From positions 1-56,143 of the forward strand of contig JAJYRN010000018.1 of the NCBI GenBank assembly GCA_021794095.1: a DNA stretch of 56,143 nt, read 5' to 3'. The DNA comes from Acidobacteriota bacterium (GTDB lineage: Bacteria; Acidobacteriota; Holophagae; Holophagales; Holophagaceae). Below are positions 36,256 to 47,036 of this stretch, in pieces. The notes under the pieces are model-generated. The model made no database searches, was not told where the DNA came from, and worked only from the letters and a program-made list of their open reading frames with translations. The position numbers and the translations under genes are program-made. The stretch's first letter is position 1, and each line of letters begins with the position of its first letter.

Positions 36256-36659
36256 CCACTCCCGCATCCGACGAAGGCATCCTCCTCAGCTTCCCCCGCG
36301 GGTTGCTGGGCTTCCCCCACCTGACGGCCTACCGCCTCTTCGAGCCCGCGGATGGCTACCCCCTCAAGTTCCTCCAGGCCGTGGACCAGCCCTCCGTCTC
36401 CTTCGTTTGCATGGATCCCGTCGGCCTGAAGCCCGACTACGCGGTCCCCCTGGCAGATGCGGATGCCGAAGCGCTGGCCATCGAGGCACCAAGCGAGGCC
36501 CTGGTGCTGACCCTGGTGGTTATCCCGGCGGATCCCCGGCACATGACCACCAACCTGGCTGGCCCCCTGGTCATCAACACCCGCACCCGGGTGGGCCTGC
36601 AGGTGGCCCTACCCGGAGATCGCTTCCCGCTGAAATTCCCGGTCTTCCCCCAGGCCTGA
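36252..36659 (+). CDS. fliW: Flagellar assembly factor FliW
   Basis: 135-residue β-barrel protein that binds flagellin and, when free, binds CsrA and relieves its repression of flagellin mRNA. Family features are FPRGLLGFPHLTAYRLFE near the N-terminus, FLQAVDQPSVSFVCMDP and NLAGPLVINTRTRVGLQVAL. Its immediate neighbour is csrA (16 bases downstream), the classical pair. It is translationally linked to the RNase D gene by an ATGA overlap. The presence of this switch implies the organism is flagellated; no other flagellar genes are in the window. Confidence 0.93.
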   Translation: MTTPASDEGILLSFPRGLLGFPHLTAYRLFEPADGYPLKFLQAVDQPSVSFVCMDPVGLKPDYAVPLADADAEALAIEAPSEALVLTLVVIPADPRHMTTNLAGPLVINTRTRVGLQVALPGDRFPLKFPVFPQA

Positions 36660-36663
36660 CTGA

Positions 36664-36669
36664 TACCCT
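36664..36669 (+). promoter_or_regulatory. Candidate -10 element of csrA
   Basis: TACCCT ends six bases before the csrA ATG, preceded by TGA, giving a TG-n-like context. No ribosome binding site is seen. The identical hexamer and spacing occur before prmA. Confidence 0.4.
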
Positions 36670-36675
36670 CGGGCC

Positions 36676-36954
36676 ATGCTGGTCATCACCCGGAAACCGG
36701 AGCAGTCCCTCATCATCGGCGGGGAAGTCGAGGTCATCGTCCTGGGCGTCACCCGGGATGGCGTGCGCCTGGGCATCAAGGCCCCCCGGGAAGTCCAGGT
36801 CCACCGCCGCGAAGTCTTCGAGGCCATCGCCGCCGAGAACCGCGCCGCCGCCGAGGCCCAGGTGCCCGTCCAGGATGCGGCGGCCCTGCTGAGGGCCCAG
36901 ATGAACCCGGATCCCGCGCAGCCCACTCAAGTCCGGCGCCCCCGGAACCGATAA
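36676..36954 (+). CDS. csrA: Carbon storage regulator, translational regulator CsrA
   Basis: RNA-binding dimer that blocks or activates translation of target mRNAs, including flagellin. The first ~60 residues are the usual CsrA fold (MLVITRKPEQSLIIGG; VLGVTRDGVRLGIKAPREVQVHRREVFEAI) with the key R near residue 44. With 92 residues it is longer than most; the tail (AAAEAQVPVQDAAALLRAQMNP...) is Ala/Pro-rich, and longer tails are known where FliW binds CsrA. The gene follows fliW by 16 bases. Confidence 0.95.
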   Translation: MLVITRKPEQSLIIGGEVEVIVLGVTRDGVRLGIKAPREVQVHRREVFEAIAAENRAAAEAQVPVQDAAALLRAQMNPDPAQPTQVRRPRNR

Positions 36955-36974
36955 CGCGGCATCGAGGATCCACC

Positions 36975-37154
36975 GTGAACGTCGCGTCCATCGCCGCCAG
37001 CGCCACCATCATGACCCAGGCCCAGACCCAGAGCCAGGCGTCCATGCTGGTCATGCGCAAAGCCCTGGATCTGGCCGGGCAGCAAGGCGCCGATTTCGCC
37101 GCCATGATCGCCCAGGCCGGCGGCGTGGGCCAGAACATGGACGTGCAGGCCTAG
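36975..37154 (+). CDS. Small YjfB-like putative motility protein
   Basis: A 59-residue frame starting with GTG, seven bases after GAGG and 20 bases after csrA. The product has an N-terminal NVASIAASATIM, a Gln-rich helix (TQAQTQSQASMLVMRKALDL, residues 14-33) and then GQQGADFAAMIAQ. This matches the pattern of the small YjfB 'putative motility protein' family (short start, Q-rich helix, KKALDLQ-like core). Location after fliW-csrA supports a flagellar link. It ends six bases before the convergent uvrA stop. Family assignment is by pattern. Confidence 0.7.
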   Translation: MNVASIAASATIMTQAQTQSQASMLVMRKALDLAGQQGADFAAMIAQAGGVGQNMDVQA

Positions 37155-37160
37155 CTTCGT

Positions 37161-39992
<2,832 letters not shown>

Positions 39993-40037
39993 GGGAGCCC
40001 CAGCTTACGCCCTTTTTTCGCCTTCCCGAAAAGCGTC

Positions 40038-40043
40038 TAGAAT
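40038..40043 (+). promoter_or_regulatory. Candidate -10 element of the CHAD gene
   Basis: TAGAAT ends seven bases before the ATG at 40051. A T-rich TTTTTC lies 17-18 bases upstream as a weak -35. The in-frame ATG at 40042 overlaps this element, which favours 40051. Confidence 0.4.
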
Positions 40044-40050
40044 GGCCCTC

Positions 40051-40962
40051 ATGCACCCCGCCGAGCTGGCCATTCTGCTGCACCGCGCCCTTGAGGTGCG
40101 GCTGGCGCGCCTCCAGGAGCTGCTGGCGTCCGGGGACTGGCCCGACGAGGTGGAACCGTTGCACCAGGTGCGCGTCGCGGCCCGCCGGCTCGGGGCCGTG
40201 CTGGATCTGGTGGATCCCGAGGCCTATCCCGCCCACAAATCCCATCGCCGGGCCCTGAAGGATCTCGTGGACGCCCTGAGCTTCACCCGCGAACTGGATG
40301 TCCACGCCGACCGCCTCCAGGCCCATCACGGCACGGCCCGGACCCCCGCCCTGGCCGCGGTCGTCGAGCATGTGCAGGAGCAGGTGGAGCAGGCCCGGAC
40401 CAAGGCGCGCCGGGCGATGCGCCGGGAGCTGGAGCACCTGAAGCTGCCCAGCCTGGCCCGCCTGCTTGAGGTGCCCAGCCTGCCCGATCCCTTCCAGTCC
40501 ACCAGCCTCCAGGAAGCGGCCTGGGAGCTGCTGGCGGCCCGGTCGGCGGCGGCACTCCAGCCCCTGCCGGAGCTCCTGCAACAGGAGGATCCGCCCGCGC
40601 TGCACAAGGGCCGGGTGAGGATCAAGAAGCTGCGCTATGCCCTGGAGGCCCTGGAGAGCGCCTTCGTGGTCCCGCCGGAGGCGATGCTGACCCCCCTGAA
40701 AGCCCTCCAGAGCGCGCTGGGGGAACACCACGACCTGGCCGCCCTGGAAGCCCTGCTCTGGGAAGAGGAGGGGCGTCTGCGCAACCGCCACCGGACCGCG
40801 CTGTGCGATGGCCTCCTCGAGCTGCTCGGCGATGTCGCTGAGGCCCGGCGGGCGGCCTTCGTCCAGGCCGGCACCCTGGCCCCGGCCTGCGCGGAACCCA
40901 CGTTCACCGCCGCCATCCGGCCGGCGCTCGGACTCTCCGGCCCCGGGCGGACGCATCCATGA
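40051..40962 (+). CDS. CHAD domain protein
   Basis: 303 residues of α-helices with the conserved His/Lys/Arg pattern of CHAD: LHQVRVAARRLGAVLDL near residue 33, FTRELDVHADRLQAHHG near 80, KGRVRIKKLRYALEALE near 190 and LGEHHDLAALEALL near 227. CHAD domains bind polyphosphate through a basic channel. It stands alone, without the CYTH triphosphatase domain often fused to it. Its stop overlaps the start of the histidine-kinase gene (ATGA), so the two are made together. Confidence 0.88.
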   Translation: MHPAELAILLHRALEVRLARLQELLASGDWPDEVEPLHQVRVAARRLGAVLDLVDPEAYPAHKSHRRALKDLVDALSFTRELDVHADRLQAHHGTARTPALAAVVEHVQEQVEQARTKARRAMRRELEHLKLPSLARLLEVPSLPDPFQSTSLQEAAWELLAARSAAALQPLPELLQQEDPPALHKGRVRIKKLRYALEALESAFVVPPEAMLTPLKALQSALGEHHDLAALEALLWEEEGRLRNRHRTALCDGLLELLGDVAEARRAAFVQAGTLAPACAEPTFTAAIRPALGLSGPGRTHP

Positions 40963-42581
40963 AATCCCGCCTGCTGGCCTGGCTGCGCAGCCTGCATGCC
41001 AAGCTGTTCATCCTCATCGGCCTCGTCACCAGCTTCCTGACGGTGGGGGTGGCCTACTCGATCATCCGCAACAGCCGCCGGGAGATCGAACGCTACTCCC
41101 GCAACCTCACCATTGACACCGTGCAGACGGTGGAAACGGACATCCTGGAGCGGGATCCCACCTTCAAGGATCCCGACAAGCTGGATCAGCTGCTCGCCAG
41201 CATCGCCGGGCCCGACCGCAGCATCTTCCAGATTGATGTCTTCCGGCGGGTGGGACGGAACGAGGTGGAGCTCCTGCGGTCCTCGGCGGACGAGGACTCG
41301 GTGGATTGGGGACCGGACATCGGCAGCTACCTGACGCTGAAGGGCCCCCAGGCCGAACTGGTGGATCTCACCACCGGCACCAAGGCATGGAAGGTGTACC
41401 TGCCCATCCGCAGCCCCCGGCCCGGCCATCCGCCCCTCGGCCTCATTCGCGCCTACTGCGACCTCGAACGCTGGCAGGTGGTCTGGAATCAGAACTTCAA
41501 GAAGACGATTCACACCCTTCCAGGCGTCCTGCTGGGGGAGTTCATCCTCCTCTGGCTCATCCTGCGCTGGCTCATCAGCGATCCCGTGGAATCCACCGTG
41601 CGGGCCATGCAGCAGCTGGAGCAGGGCGATCCGGCCGCCCGGGTGCCCGTCATCCGCAAGGACGAGCTGGGCCTCATCGCCACGCGCTTCAATGACATGG
41701 CCAGCCGCCTCCAGGGCGCCGCCGAGGAACGCGAGGCGCTCTTCCGCGAGATCCAGGGCCTCAACGCCAACCTGCAGGCGCGCATTGACGCGGCCCTGGC
41801 CGAGCTCCAGGCGAAGAACGCCGAGCTGGCCCAGATGGCCGAGCGCAATGCCCTCCTCCGCGAGGAACTGGGCGCCCAGGAGCGCCTCGCCGTGGCCGGG
41901 CAGCTCACCGCCACCTTCGCCCACGAGGTGGGCACGCCCCTCAACCTGGTGAACGGCCACCTGCAGCTGCTCGAAGGCCAGCCGGAGCTGCCGGAGCGCA
42001 CCCGCGAGCGCCTGGGCGTCATCCGCGCGCAGATCCAGCGCGTGGGCGATATTGTCCGCCGCATGCTGGACATGACCCGGCGGCCCCAACTGCACCGCCA
42101 GCCGGTGTCCATGGGCGAACTGCTGGCGAACCTGCGTCAGCTCTGGGCGCCCATGATGACCGCCCACGGAGTCCGGGTGCGGGCGGAGATCCCGGCGGCG
42201 TGCCGCCTGGAGGTGGACCGCAAGCAGATGGAGCAGCTCTTCCTGAACCTGATGAACAACGCCGTGGATGCCATGGCCGGGGGCGGGACGGTACTCCTGG
42301 AGGCCGAGCCCGCCGCGGGCTCCACGCCCCAAAGCCCCTGGTGGGAGATCGCCTTCCGGGATTCCGGCCAGGGCATCCCCGCCGAGGTGCTGCCTCAGGT
42401 GTTCCGGCCCATGTTCACCACCAAGCCCGAGGGCAAGGGCACCGGCCTGGGCCTCGCCATCTGCCGCGAGATCGTCCGCGGCCACGGCGGCGACATCCGC
42501 ATCGAAAGCGCCGAGGGCCAAGGCACCAGCGTCATCTTCACCCTGCCCGGCGCGGCGGAGGCCGCCGCGCCGGAGGCCTGA
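40959..42581 (+). CDS. Membrane-bound sensor histidine kinase
   Basis: 540 residues. One N-terminal transmembrane helix (LFILIGLVTSFLTVGVAYSI), an extracytoplasmic sensor of ~155 residues, a second helix (GVLLGEFILLWLILRWLI, near 190-207), a HAMP linker, a coiled coil, the H-box FAHEVGTPLN (near 322) and an ATPase domain with N-box NLMNNAVDAM, G1 DSGQGIP and G2 GTGLGLAI. This is an NtrB/AtoS-like kinase whose usual partners are σ54 activators. No receiver gene is adjacent, so it is an orphan; coupling to the CHAD gene hints at a polyphosphate-linked signal. Confidence 0.92.
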   Translation: MKSRLLAWLRSLHAKLFILIGLVTSFLTVGVAYSIIRNSRREIERYSRNLTIDTVQTVETDILERDPTFKDPDKLDQLLASIAGPDRSIFQIDVFRRVGRNEVELLRSSADEDSVDWGPDIGSYLTLKGPQAELVDLTTGTKAWKVYLPIRSPRPGHPPLGLIRAYCDLERWQVVWNQNFKKTIHTLPGVLLGEFILLWLILRWLISDPVESTVRAMQQLEQGDPAARVPVIRKDELGLIATRFNDMASRLQGAAEEREALFREIQGLNANLQARIDAALAELQAKNAELAQMAERNALLREELGAQERLAVAGQLTATFAHEVGTPLNLVNGHLQLLEGQPELPERTRERLGVIRAQIQRVGDIVRRMLDMTRRPQLHRQPVSMGELLANLRQLWAPMMTAHGVRVRAEIPAACRLEVDRKQMEQLFLNLMNNAVDAMAGGGTVLLEAEPAAGSTPQSPWWEIAFRDSGQGIPAEVLPQVFRPMFTTKPEGKGTGLGLAICREIVRGHGGDIRIESAEGQGTSVIFTLPGAAEAAAPEA

Positions 42582-42592
42582 ATCCGTTCCTC

Positions 42593-44503
42593 CTAACGCG
42601 CCTTGAGCAGGTCCGTCAGGGTGTCGGGCCGGGAGGGATCCCGGACCAGGTGGGGGTACTGCAGGCCCTTGTGGTACTCGATGGGGATGGTCTTGAACTC
42701 ATCAAAATCCTTCACGAGCAGCACGATGGCCGCATGGGGATCCCGGGCCGCGGCGGTGACGGCCGCCCGGAGCCCTTCGGCGCTGAAGGCGTGGCCGTTG
42801 ACGGCGACGATGGACATGCCCGGCGCTAAGCCCGCCTTGAAGGCCGGACCATCCCAGAGCACATCCACGAGGGCGCCGGTGGGCTTCACGCTGAGGCCCA
42901 GGGAATAGGTGAGGTCCACGCCATGGCGGGCCGCTTCCATCGCCTTGGCCTCGGCGGAGGGTTTCCCGGTGTAGACGAGCTTCCAGCCGTGGGCCTCGAA
43001 CCCGTTGATCCAGGGCCCGTGCCCATCGAGACGGTCGCGGAGGTAGGCCGCCCAGCCAAAGGGCTCGATGCCATCGAGCGCCTTCACCACATCCGCAAAG
43101 GTGTAGGTGCTCGTGGCCCACACGCCATCGTGTCCGCCGAAGAAGGCCCGGGCAAAGTCGTCAATGGAGCGCCTGCCGTGGCTCAGCTGCCGCAGCTTGG
43201 CATCCACGTCGAGCCAGATCAGCAGGCCCGCCGAATAGTAGTCCTCGCTGGCCTGGTAGTTCCGGTACGGGAGCGGCGCGCGCTGGGCGATGATTGGGTC
43301 GTTGGTGGTGTCCTGCACCGTGCGCCAGCTCGCCAGCCCGGGCCGGCCCTTGTCGTAGGTGGCGGCCAGCATCGCGAGCATGTCGCGGGCCTGCTCCTGG
43401 GTCCACAGGCCTGCGCGCGCAGGCATCACGAAGCCCCAGAACATGGTCTGGCCCTCGTAGACCCACAGCAGGGAATCCTGCATGGGCACGTTGAAGTTGG
43501 GCGTCCACAGATCCGCCGGGCGGCGGTACTTGCCATCCCAGGAATGGTTGAACTCATGGGGCAGCAGGGAGCGATCCATCACGCGCCGGTTCCAGGCGGT
43601 GAAGTAGCCCGGCCCCACACCATCCTCACTGCAACGGTGATGCTCCAGCCCTTCCCGGCCCATCTTGTTGCTGAGCGACAGCAGGAAGTCGTAGTGGTCG
43701 AAGTGGCGCGCCCCGTAAAGCTTGTCCATCTGCTGGACGAGGGCGCGGTGCGCCTGCAGCTGCGCGGGCGTGATGGCCAGATCCTCCGGCGCGTCGGCCA
43801 CGAGGTCCAGATGCACGGGTTTGGTGGCGCCTGGATCCAGATCCAGCCGCTTGAAGTACTTCCCCGCGTAGATCGGGGAATCCGCCAGATCGTTGTAGGC
43901 GATGGGCTTGAAGGTGACCGTGGCGCCCACTCGCGACGCCTCCTCCAGCGCAGTGCCGTACTGCCAGCCCGTCGGGAAGGTCACGCTCGCCTGGGTCGGA
44001 ATGCGACGCGCGTCGTACCCGGCCGGATAGAGCGTGTTGGCGGTCCATTGGAGGTCGAGCATCTCCGGCGTCATCACCACGCGGCCCTCGCGGGGGTTCT
44101 GGGGCGAGAGGTAGTCGAAGGCCACCGCCACCGCCGTCGCGCCGCGCGGAACCTCGACATGGAAGGCATAGACGTTCAGCGGGTCGCGCCGCCAGGGCAG
44201 CACGTGCCCCTGGGCCGACACCACCAGTCCCGCCAGCTTGGAGATGGGACCGCTGGGCGAATGGGTGCCGGGCAGCCAGCGCGGGTAGAGGAGGGTCAGC
44301 GGCCCGGGCTTGACCGGGAGCGTCTCCTGGACCCGGAAGATCCGGTGCGCCACATCGGTGGCGTCCACATGGATCGCCAGGGTGCCCGGATAGGGGACAT
44401 CCTTCGGGGCGGGCACCTCGGCCCGGACAGCCAGGCAGGCCCATCCGAGGGCGGAGGCCGCAAGCACTGAGGCGAGGCGGGAGATCGTCAAGGGAGCCTC
44501 CAT
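42593..44503 (-). CDS. M61-family glycyl aminopeptidase-like metallopeptidase with PDZ domain
   Basis: 636 residues with a signal peptide (SVLAASALGWACLAVRA). An N-terminal β-domain is followed by a thermolysin-like catalytic domain with HEFNHSW (near 314) and the third zinc ligand in the following WVYEGQTMFWG segment, then a C-terminal PDZ (GLAPGMSIVAVNGHAFSAEGL). M61 enzymes remove N-terminal Gly/Ala. The ATG at 44503 gives a full signal peptide, but GGAGG lies inside the frame six bases before an in-frame TTG (44491), which may be the true start. A longer open frame to 44596 has no support. It lies downstream of murI on the same strand, 89 bases apart. Confidence 0.88.
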   Translation of the reverse strand: MEAPLTISRLASVLAASALGWACLAVRAEVPAPKDVPYPGTLAIHVDATDVAHRIFRVQETLPVKPGPLTLLYPRWLPGTHSPSGPISKLAGLVVSAQGHVLPWRRDPLNVYAFHVEVPRGATAVAVAFDYLSPQNPREGRVVMTPEMLDLQWTANTLYPAGYDARRIPTQASVTFPTGWQYGTALEEASRVGATVTFKPIAYNDLADSPIYAGKYFKRLDLDPGATKPVHLDLVADAPEDLAITPAQLQAHRALVQQMDKLYGARHFDHYDFLLSLSNKMGREGLEHHRCSEDGVGPGYFTAWNRRVMDRSLLPHEFNHSWDGKYRRPADLWTPNFNVPMQDSLLWVYEGQTMFWGFVMPARAGLWTQEQARDMLAMLAATYDKGRPGLASWRTVQDTTNDPIIAQRAPLPYRNYQASEDYYSAGLLIWLDVDAKLRQLSHGRRSIDDFARAFFGGHDGVWATSTYTFADVVKALDGIEPFGWAAYLRDRLDGHGPWINGFEAHGWKLVYTGKPSAEAKAMEAARHGVDLTYSLGLSVKPTGALVDVLWDGPAFKAGLAPGMSIVAVNGHAFSAEGLRAAVTAAARDPHAAIVLLVKDFDEFKTIPIEYHKGLQYPHLVRDPSRPDTLTDLLKAR

Positions 44504-44592
44504 GTAGAATGAGATTCCATCCAGATTAGCCGGAAACATCGCCATGCGATGCCTTAATTCGGCCTCGGTGCCGCCTCTTCCCGAAGGCGGGT

Positions 44593-45384
44593 TCAAATCT
44601 CCACGACCTCGACCTCGCCGAGGGCCTCTTCCAGGAAGCGACTGCCCACTTCCTTCAGACGGCTGCTGGCGTCGGTGAGCTGGACGCGGAGGCTGCCGCG
44701 GGCGCTGGCGATGCGGTAGCCCAGGGTGCCCTGGAGGAGGCGATCCACCGCCTGGGCCGTGACCCGGCCGCTGTCAATCCAGCGGGTGCCGGGGCGGCTG
44801 CGCTCCAGGCTGGTCATGAGCGTGGGGTAATGGGTGCACCCCAGCACCACCGTCTTCACCTCGAACGGCAACTGGTTCAGGTAGCGGCGGCAGATGGTGT
44901 CGGTGACGGGATCGTCGAACCAGCCCTCCTCCGCCAGGGGCACCAGCAGGGGACAGGCCACGCTGTGGATGACCTTGGCCGGGTCGCGGCGGTGGATGGC
45001 CGTCTCGTAGGCGGCGCTGCTCACGGTGGCGAGGGTGCCGAGGATGCCCACGGAGCCGGGCTGCGCCGCCGCCGCCTCGGCCCCGGGTTCGATCACGCCG
45101 ATGACCGGGCAGGGGCTCGCGGCCTGCAGCGCCGGCAGGCCGTGGGCGCTGGCGGTGTTGCAGGCGATGACGAGCAGCTTGGGATCGTGGCGCAGGAGCA
45201 GTTCGCCCATCTGGAGGGTGTAGCGCTCGATGGTGCGGTGGCTCTTGGTGCCGTAGGGCAGGCGGGCCGTATCGCCCAGGTAGACCAGATCCTCCTGGGG
45301 CAGCAGCTGGCGCAGGGCGTGGATGACCGTGAGGCCCCCGATGCCCGAGTCGAACACCCCGATGGGACGGTCCGCCCGGCTCAT
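44593..45384 (-). CDS. murI: Glutamate racemase
   Basis: Makes D-glutamate for peptidoglycan. The 263-residue enzyme shows IGVFDSGIGGLTV (residues 8-20), YLGDTARLPYGTKS, the first catalytic Cys in IACNTASAHG and the second in LGCTHYPTL, with the usual DSG motif near the end. Length is standard. Inverted repeat C begins about 20 bases upstream of its start, and prmA lies beyond it on the same strand. No other mur gene is in the window. Confidence 0.96.
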   Translation of the reverse strand: MSRADRPIGVFDSGIGGLTVIHALRQLLPQEDLVYLGDTARLPYGTKSHRTIERYTLQMGELLLRHDPKLLVIACNTASAHGLPALQAASPCPVIGVIEPGAEAAAAQPGSVGILGTLATVSSAAYETAIHRRDPAKVIHSVACPLLVPLAEEGWFDDPVTDTICRRYLNQLPFEVKTVVLGCTHYPTLMTSLERSRPGTRWIDSGRVTAQAVDRLLQGTLGYRIASARGSLRVQLTDASSRLKEVGSRFLEEALGEVEVVEI

Positions 45385-45402
45385 GCAGCGTTCCGATCAA
45401 AC

Positions 45403-45585
45403 GGGAAAAGCCGGAACACGGAGGACGCGGAAATCCACGGAGGACGCAGAGGAAAAATTTCTGACATGAACGCGGTACCCCGGCCAAGCCGGAATACCAC
45501 GTTTGATTTCAGAGTGGGTTCCATGGCTGTCTTCCTCTGTGTTCTCTGTGGCACGCTCTGCGTCCTCTGCGTTCCGCTTTTTATC
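45403..45585. repeat. Imperfect inverted repeat, copy C (ACGGAGGACGC type)
   Basis: Left arm 45403-45459 has GGGAAAAGCCGGAACACGG and CACGGAGGACGCAGAGG; right arm about 45525-45585 has TCCTCTGTGTTCTCTGTGG and CTCTGCGTCCTCTGCG. The ~65-base centre is unpaired. The right arm overlaps the prmA stop codon. Left arms of copies C and D share GGAAAAGC-GGAACAC-GAGGACGC. Confidence 0.75.
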
Positions 45586-46453
45586 TTTCCGGTTCTCGGA
45601 CGGCCAGCACGGCGATCCATTCGCCTTCCGTCAGCACCTTCTCGGGCTTGAAGCCGTGGGTGGCGAGGCTCACCAGGGCCTCGTCCGTGCGCTCGGCCAG
45701 GATGCCGCTGGCGATGAGCCAACCCCCGGGGGCCGCGCGTTCCGCCATGCGGGGCAGCAGGTCCTGGATGGTTTCCAGCAGGATGTTGGCCAGCAGGCCC
45801 GCGTAGGGGCCCGTGACCCGCGGATCCTCGAGGGTGCCCACGAAGCTCGTGTAGGGGGTCGCGCCCTTCAGCAGGTGGGTATTCAGGGTGATCAGCTCGT
45901 CCATGGCCGGGCCGCAGTCGGGATCCAGATCGAAGGCCGTGAGGCCCCGGGCGCCCAGGAGGAAGGCTGCCAGGGAGAGGATCCCGGTGCCGGCGCCGAT
46001 ATCCAGGATGGGGCCCTGGAGCCGCCCCGCCTCGGCCCGTTCCTCCAGCAGTTCCATGCACAGGCGGGTTGTCTCGTGGCCGCCGGTGCCGAAGGCCAGG
46101 CCCGGATTCACCACCAGATCCAGCCGGTCGGCCGGACCGGGGGTCGCATCCCAGAGGGGCCGCACATGGAACCGGCGCCCCACCTCAAAGGCGCCGAAGC
46201 CCTCGCGGCTCTTGGCCAGCCAGTCTTCGTCCGCAAAGGCCTCGGCTTCCAGCAGGCGCACCCCGGGAAACCCGGCAAGTCCCGCCGGGTCCGGCAACAT
46301 CTGATCCGGAGGGAAGTAGGCGTAGCAGGCCCGGGGCGGATCCGCCTCCCGATAGAAGGCCGAAGAGCCCCGGGCGTCCAGCCAGGCGCACAGGGCCTCT
46401 TCCTGGGGATCCGGAACCTCCAGCCGCCACCGCCGATGCACCGTGTTCGTCAT
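45581..46453 (-). CDS. prmA: Ribosomal protein L11 methyltransferase
   Basis: SAM-dependent trimethylation of L11. The 290-residue protein has the L11-binding N-terminal domain (RWRLEVPDPQEEALCAWL), a linker, and the methyltransferase core with NPGLAFGTGGHETT (the family hallmark), ILDIGAGTGILSLAAFLLGA and LLANILLETI (the PrmA NI motif). The ATG at 46453 is preferred because TACCCT lies exactly six bases before it, as in csrA. An upstream in-frame ATG (46474) would put this hexamer inside the gene. Confidence 0.93.
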   Translation of the reverse strand: MTNTVHRRWRLEVPDPQEEALCAWLDARGSSAFYREADPPRACYAYFPPDQMLPDPAGLAGFPGVRLLEAEAFADEDWLAKSREGFGAFEVGRRFHVRPLWDATPGPADRLDLVVNPGLAFGTGGHETTRLCMELLEERAEAGRLQGPILDIGAGTGILSLAAFLLGARGLTAFDLDPDCGPAMDELITLNTHLLKGATPYTSFVGTLEDPRVTGPYAGLLANILLETIQDLLPRMAERAAPGGWLIASGILAERTDEALVSLATHGFKPEKVLTEGEWIAVLAVREPER

Positions 46454-46459
46454 GGGCCC

Positions 46460-46465
46460 AGGGTA
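46460..46465 (-). promoter_or_regulatory. Candidate -10 element of prmA
   Basis: TACCCT on the minus strand ends six bases before the prmA ATG with no ribosome binding site between. Confidence 0.4.
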
Positions 46466-46543
46466 GCAGGGCACCCCGGGAACTTTCTCCGCGGCCCTGG
46501 CATTCAGGAAGTGCGGCGGGCTTCAGCCGTGATGTGCGGGAAA

Positions 46544-46582
46544 CGTTCCGGGGGGAACGGCGGGGGGATCGGATCCCCCCGC
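46544..46582. terminator. Two adjacent hairpins between prmA and the secreted-protein operon
   Basis: CGTTCC/GGAACG (46544-46559) is directly followed by a perfect 11-base stem GCGGGGGGATC/GATCCCCCCGC with one-base loop (46560-46582). They lie just after the stop codon of the minus-strand gene ending at 46602 and may end its transcript. The only T-rich tail (TCTTGTGT) is on the plus side, so the mechanism is unclear. Confidence 0.45.
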
Positions 46583-46601
46583 TCTTGTGTACCGGCCGCC
46601 C

Positions 46602-47036
46602 TCAGCGGGGCGCCAAGCCCAGCCAGTGCCTCGCGGTGGACCCCGCCGCCTCCAGGGCGACGCCCTGGAACACGGGGTGGCGGGTCCGGATCAGCTCCAG
46701 CAGCTGACGCCGGGGTGCCGGCAGATGATCCGCGGCCAGGAACAGGATCCGGCCTCCGAGGCGCGACAGGGGGAGATGGTGGACGATTTCGCCCGCCTCC
46801 TCTCCCCCCTCGGCCTCCGGGTCCGGCGCGCGACGATCCACCTCCAGAGCCTCCAGGCGCCGCTCGGGCATCCGGTAAACGAACAGGAACTGGTGCTTCC
46901 CCTCGATCCGGTAGAACACCACGTGAGTCGTTCCCGGGGCCACCTGATCAAAAGGCAGGCCGCCGGGCGCCCCCGCCTGGAGGGCCCCCGCCACCGCCAT
47001 CAGCGGGGCCAGGCAGAGTCGGCTAGTACCAGCCAT
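46602..47036 (-). CDS. Secreted protein of unknown function
   Basis: 144 residues with a short signal peptide (LCLAPLMAVAGALQAG) and a mature part of mixed strands (THVVFYRIEGKHQFLFVYRM, RRLEALEVDRRAP) with an acidic loop (PEAEGGEEAGE). I do not recognise the family. Its start overlaps the end of the upstream secreted-protein gene by 14 bases, so both are probably one unit, ended by the hairpins at 46544-46582. Confidence 0.6.
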   Translation of the reverse strand: MAGTSRLCLAPLMAVAGALQAGAPGGLPFDQVAPGTTHVVFYRIEGKHQFLFVYRMPERRLEALEVDRRAPDPEAEGGEEAGEIVHHLPLSRLGGRILFLAADHLPAPRRQLLELIRTRHPVFQGVALEAAGSTARHWLGLAPR

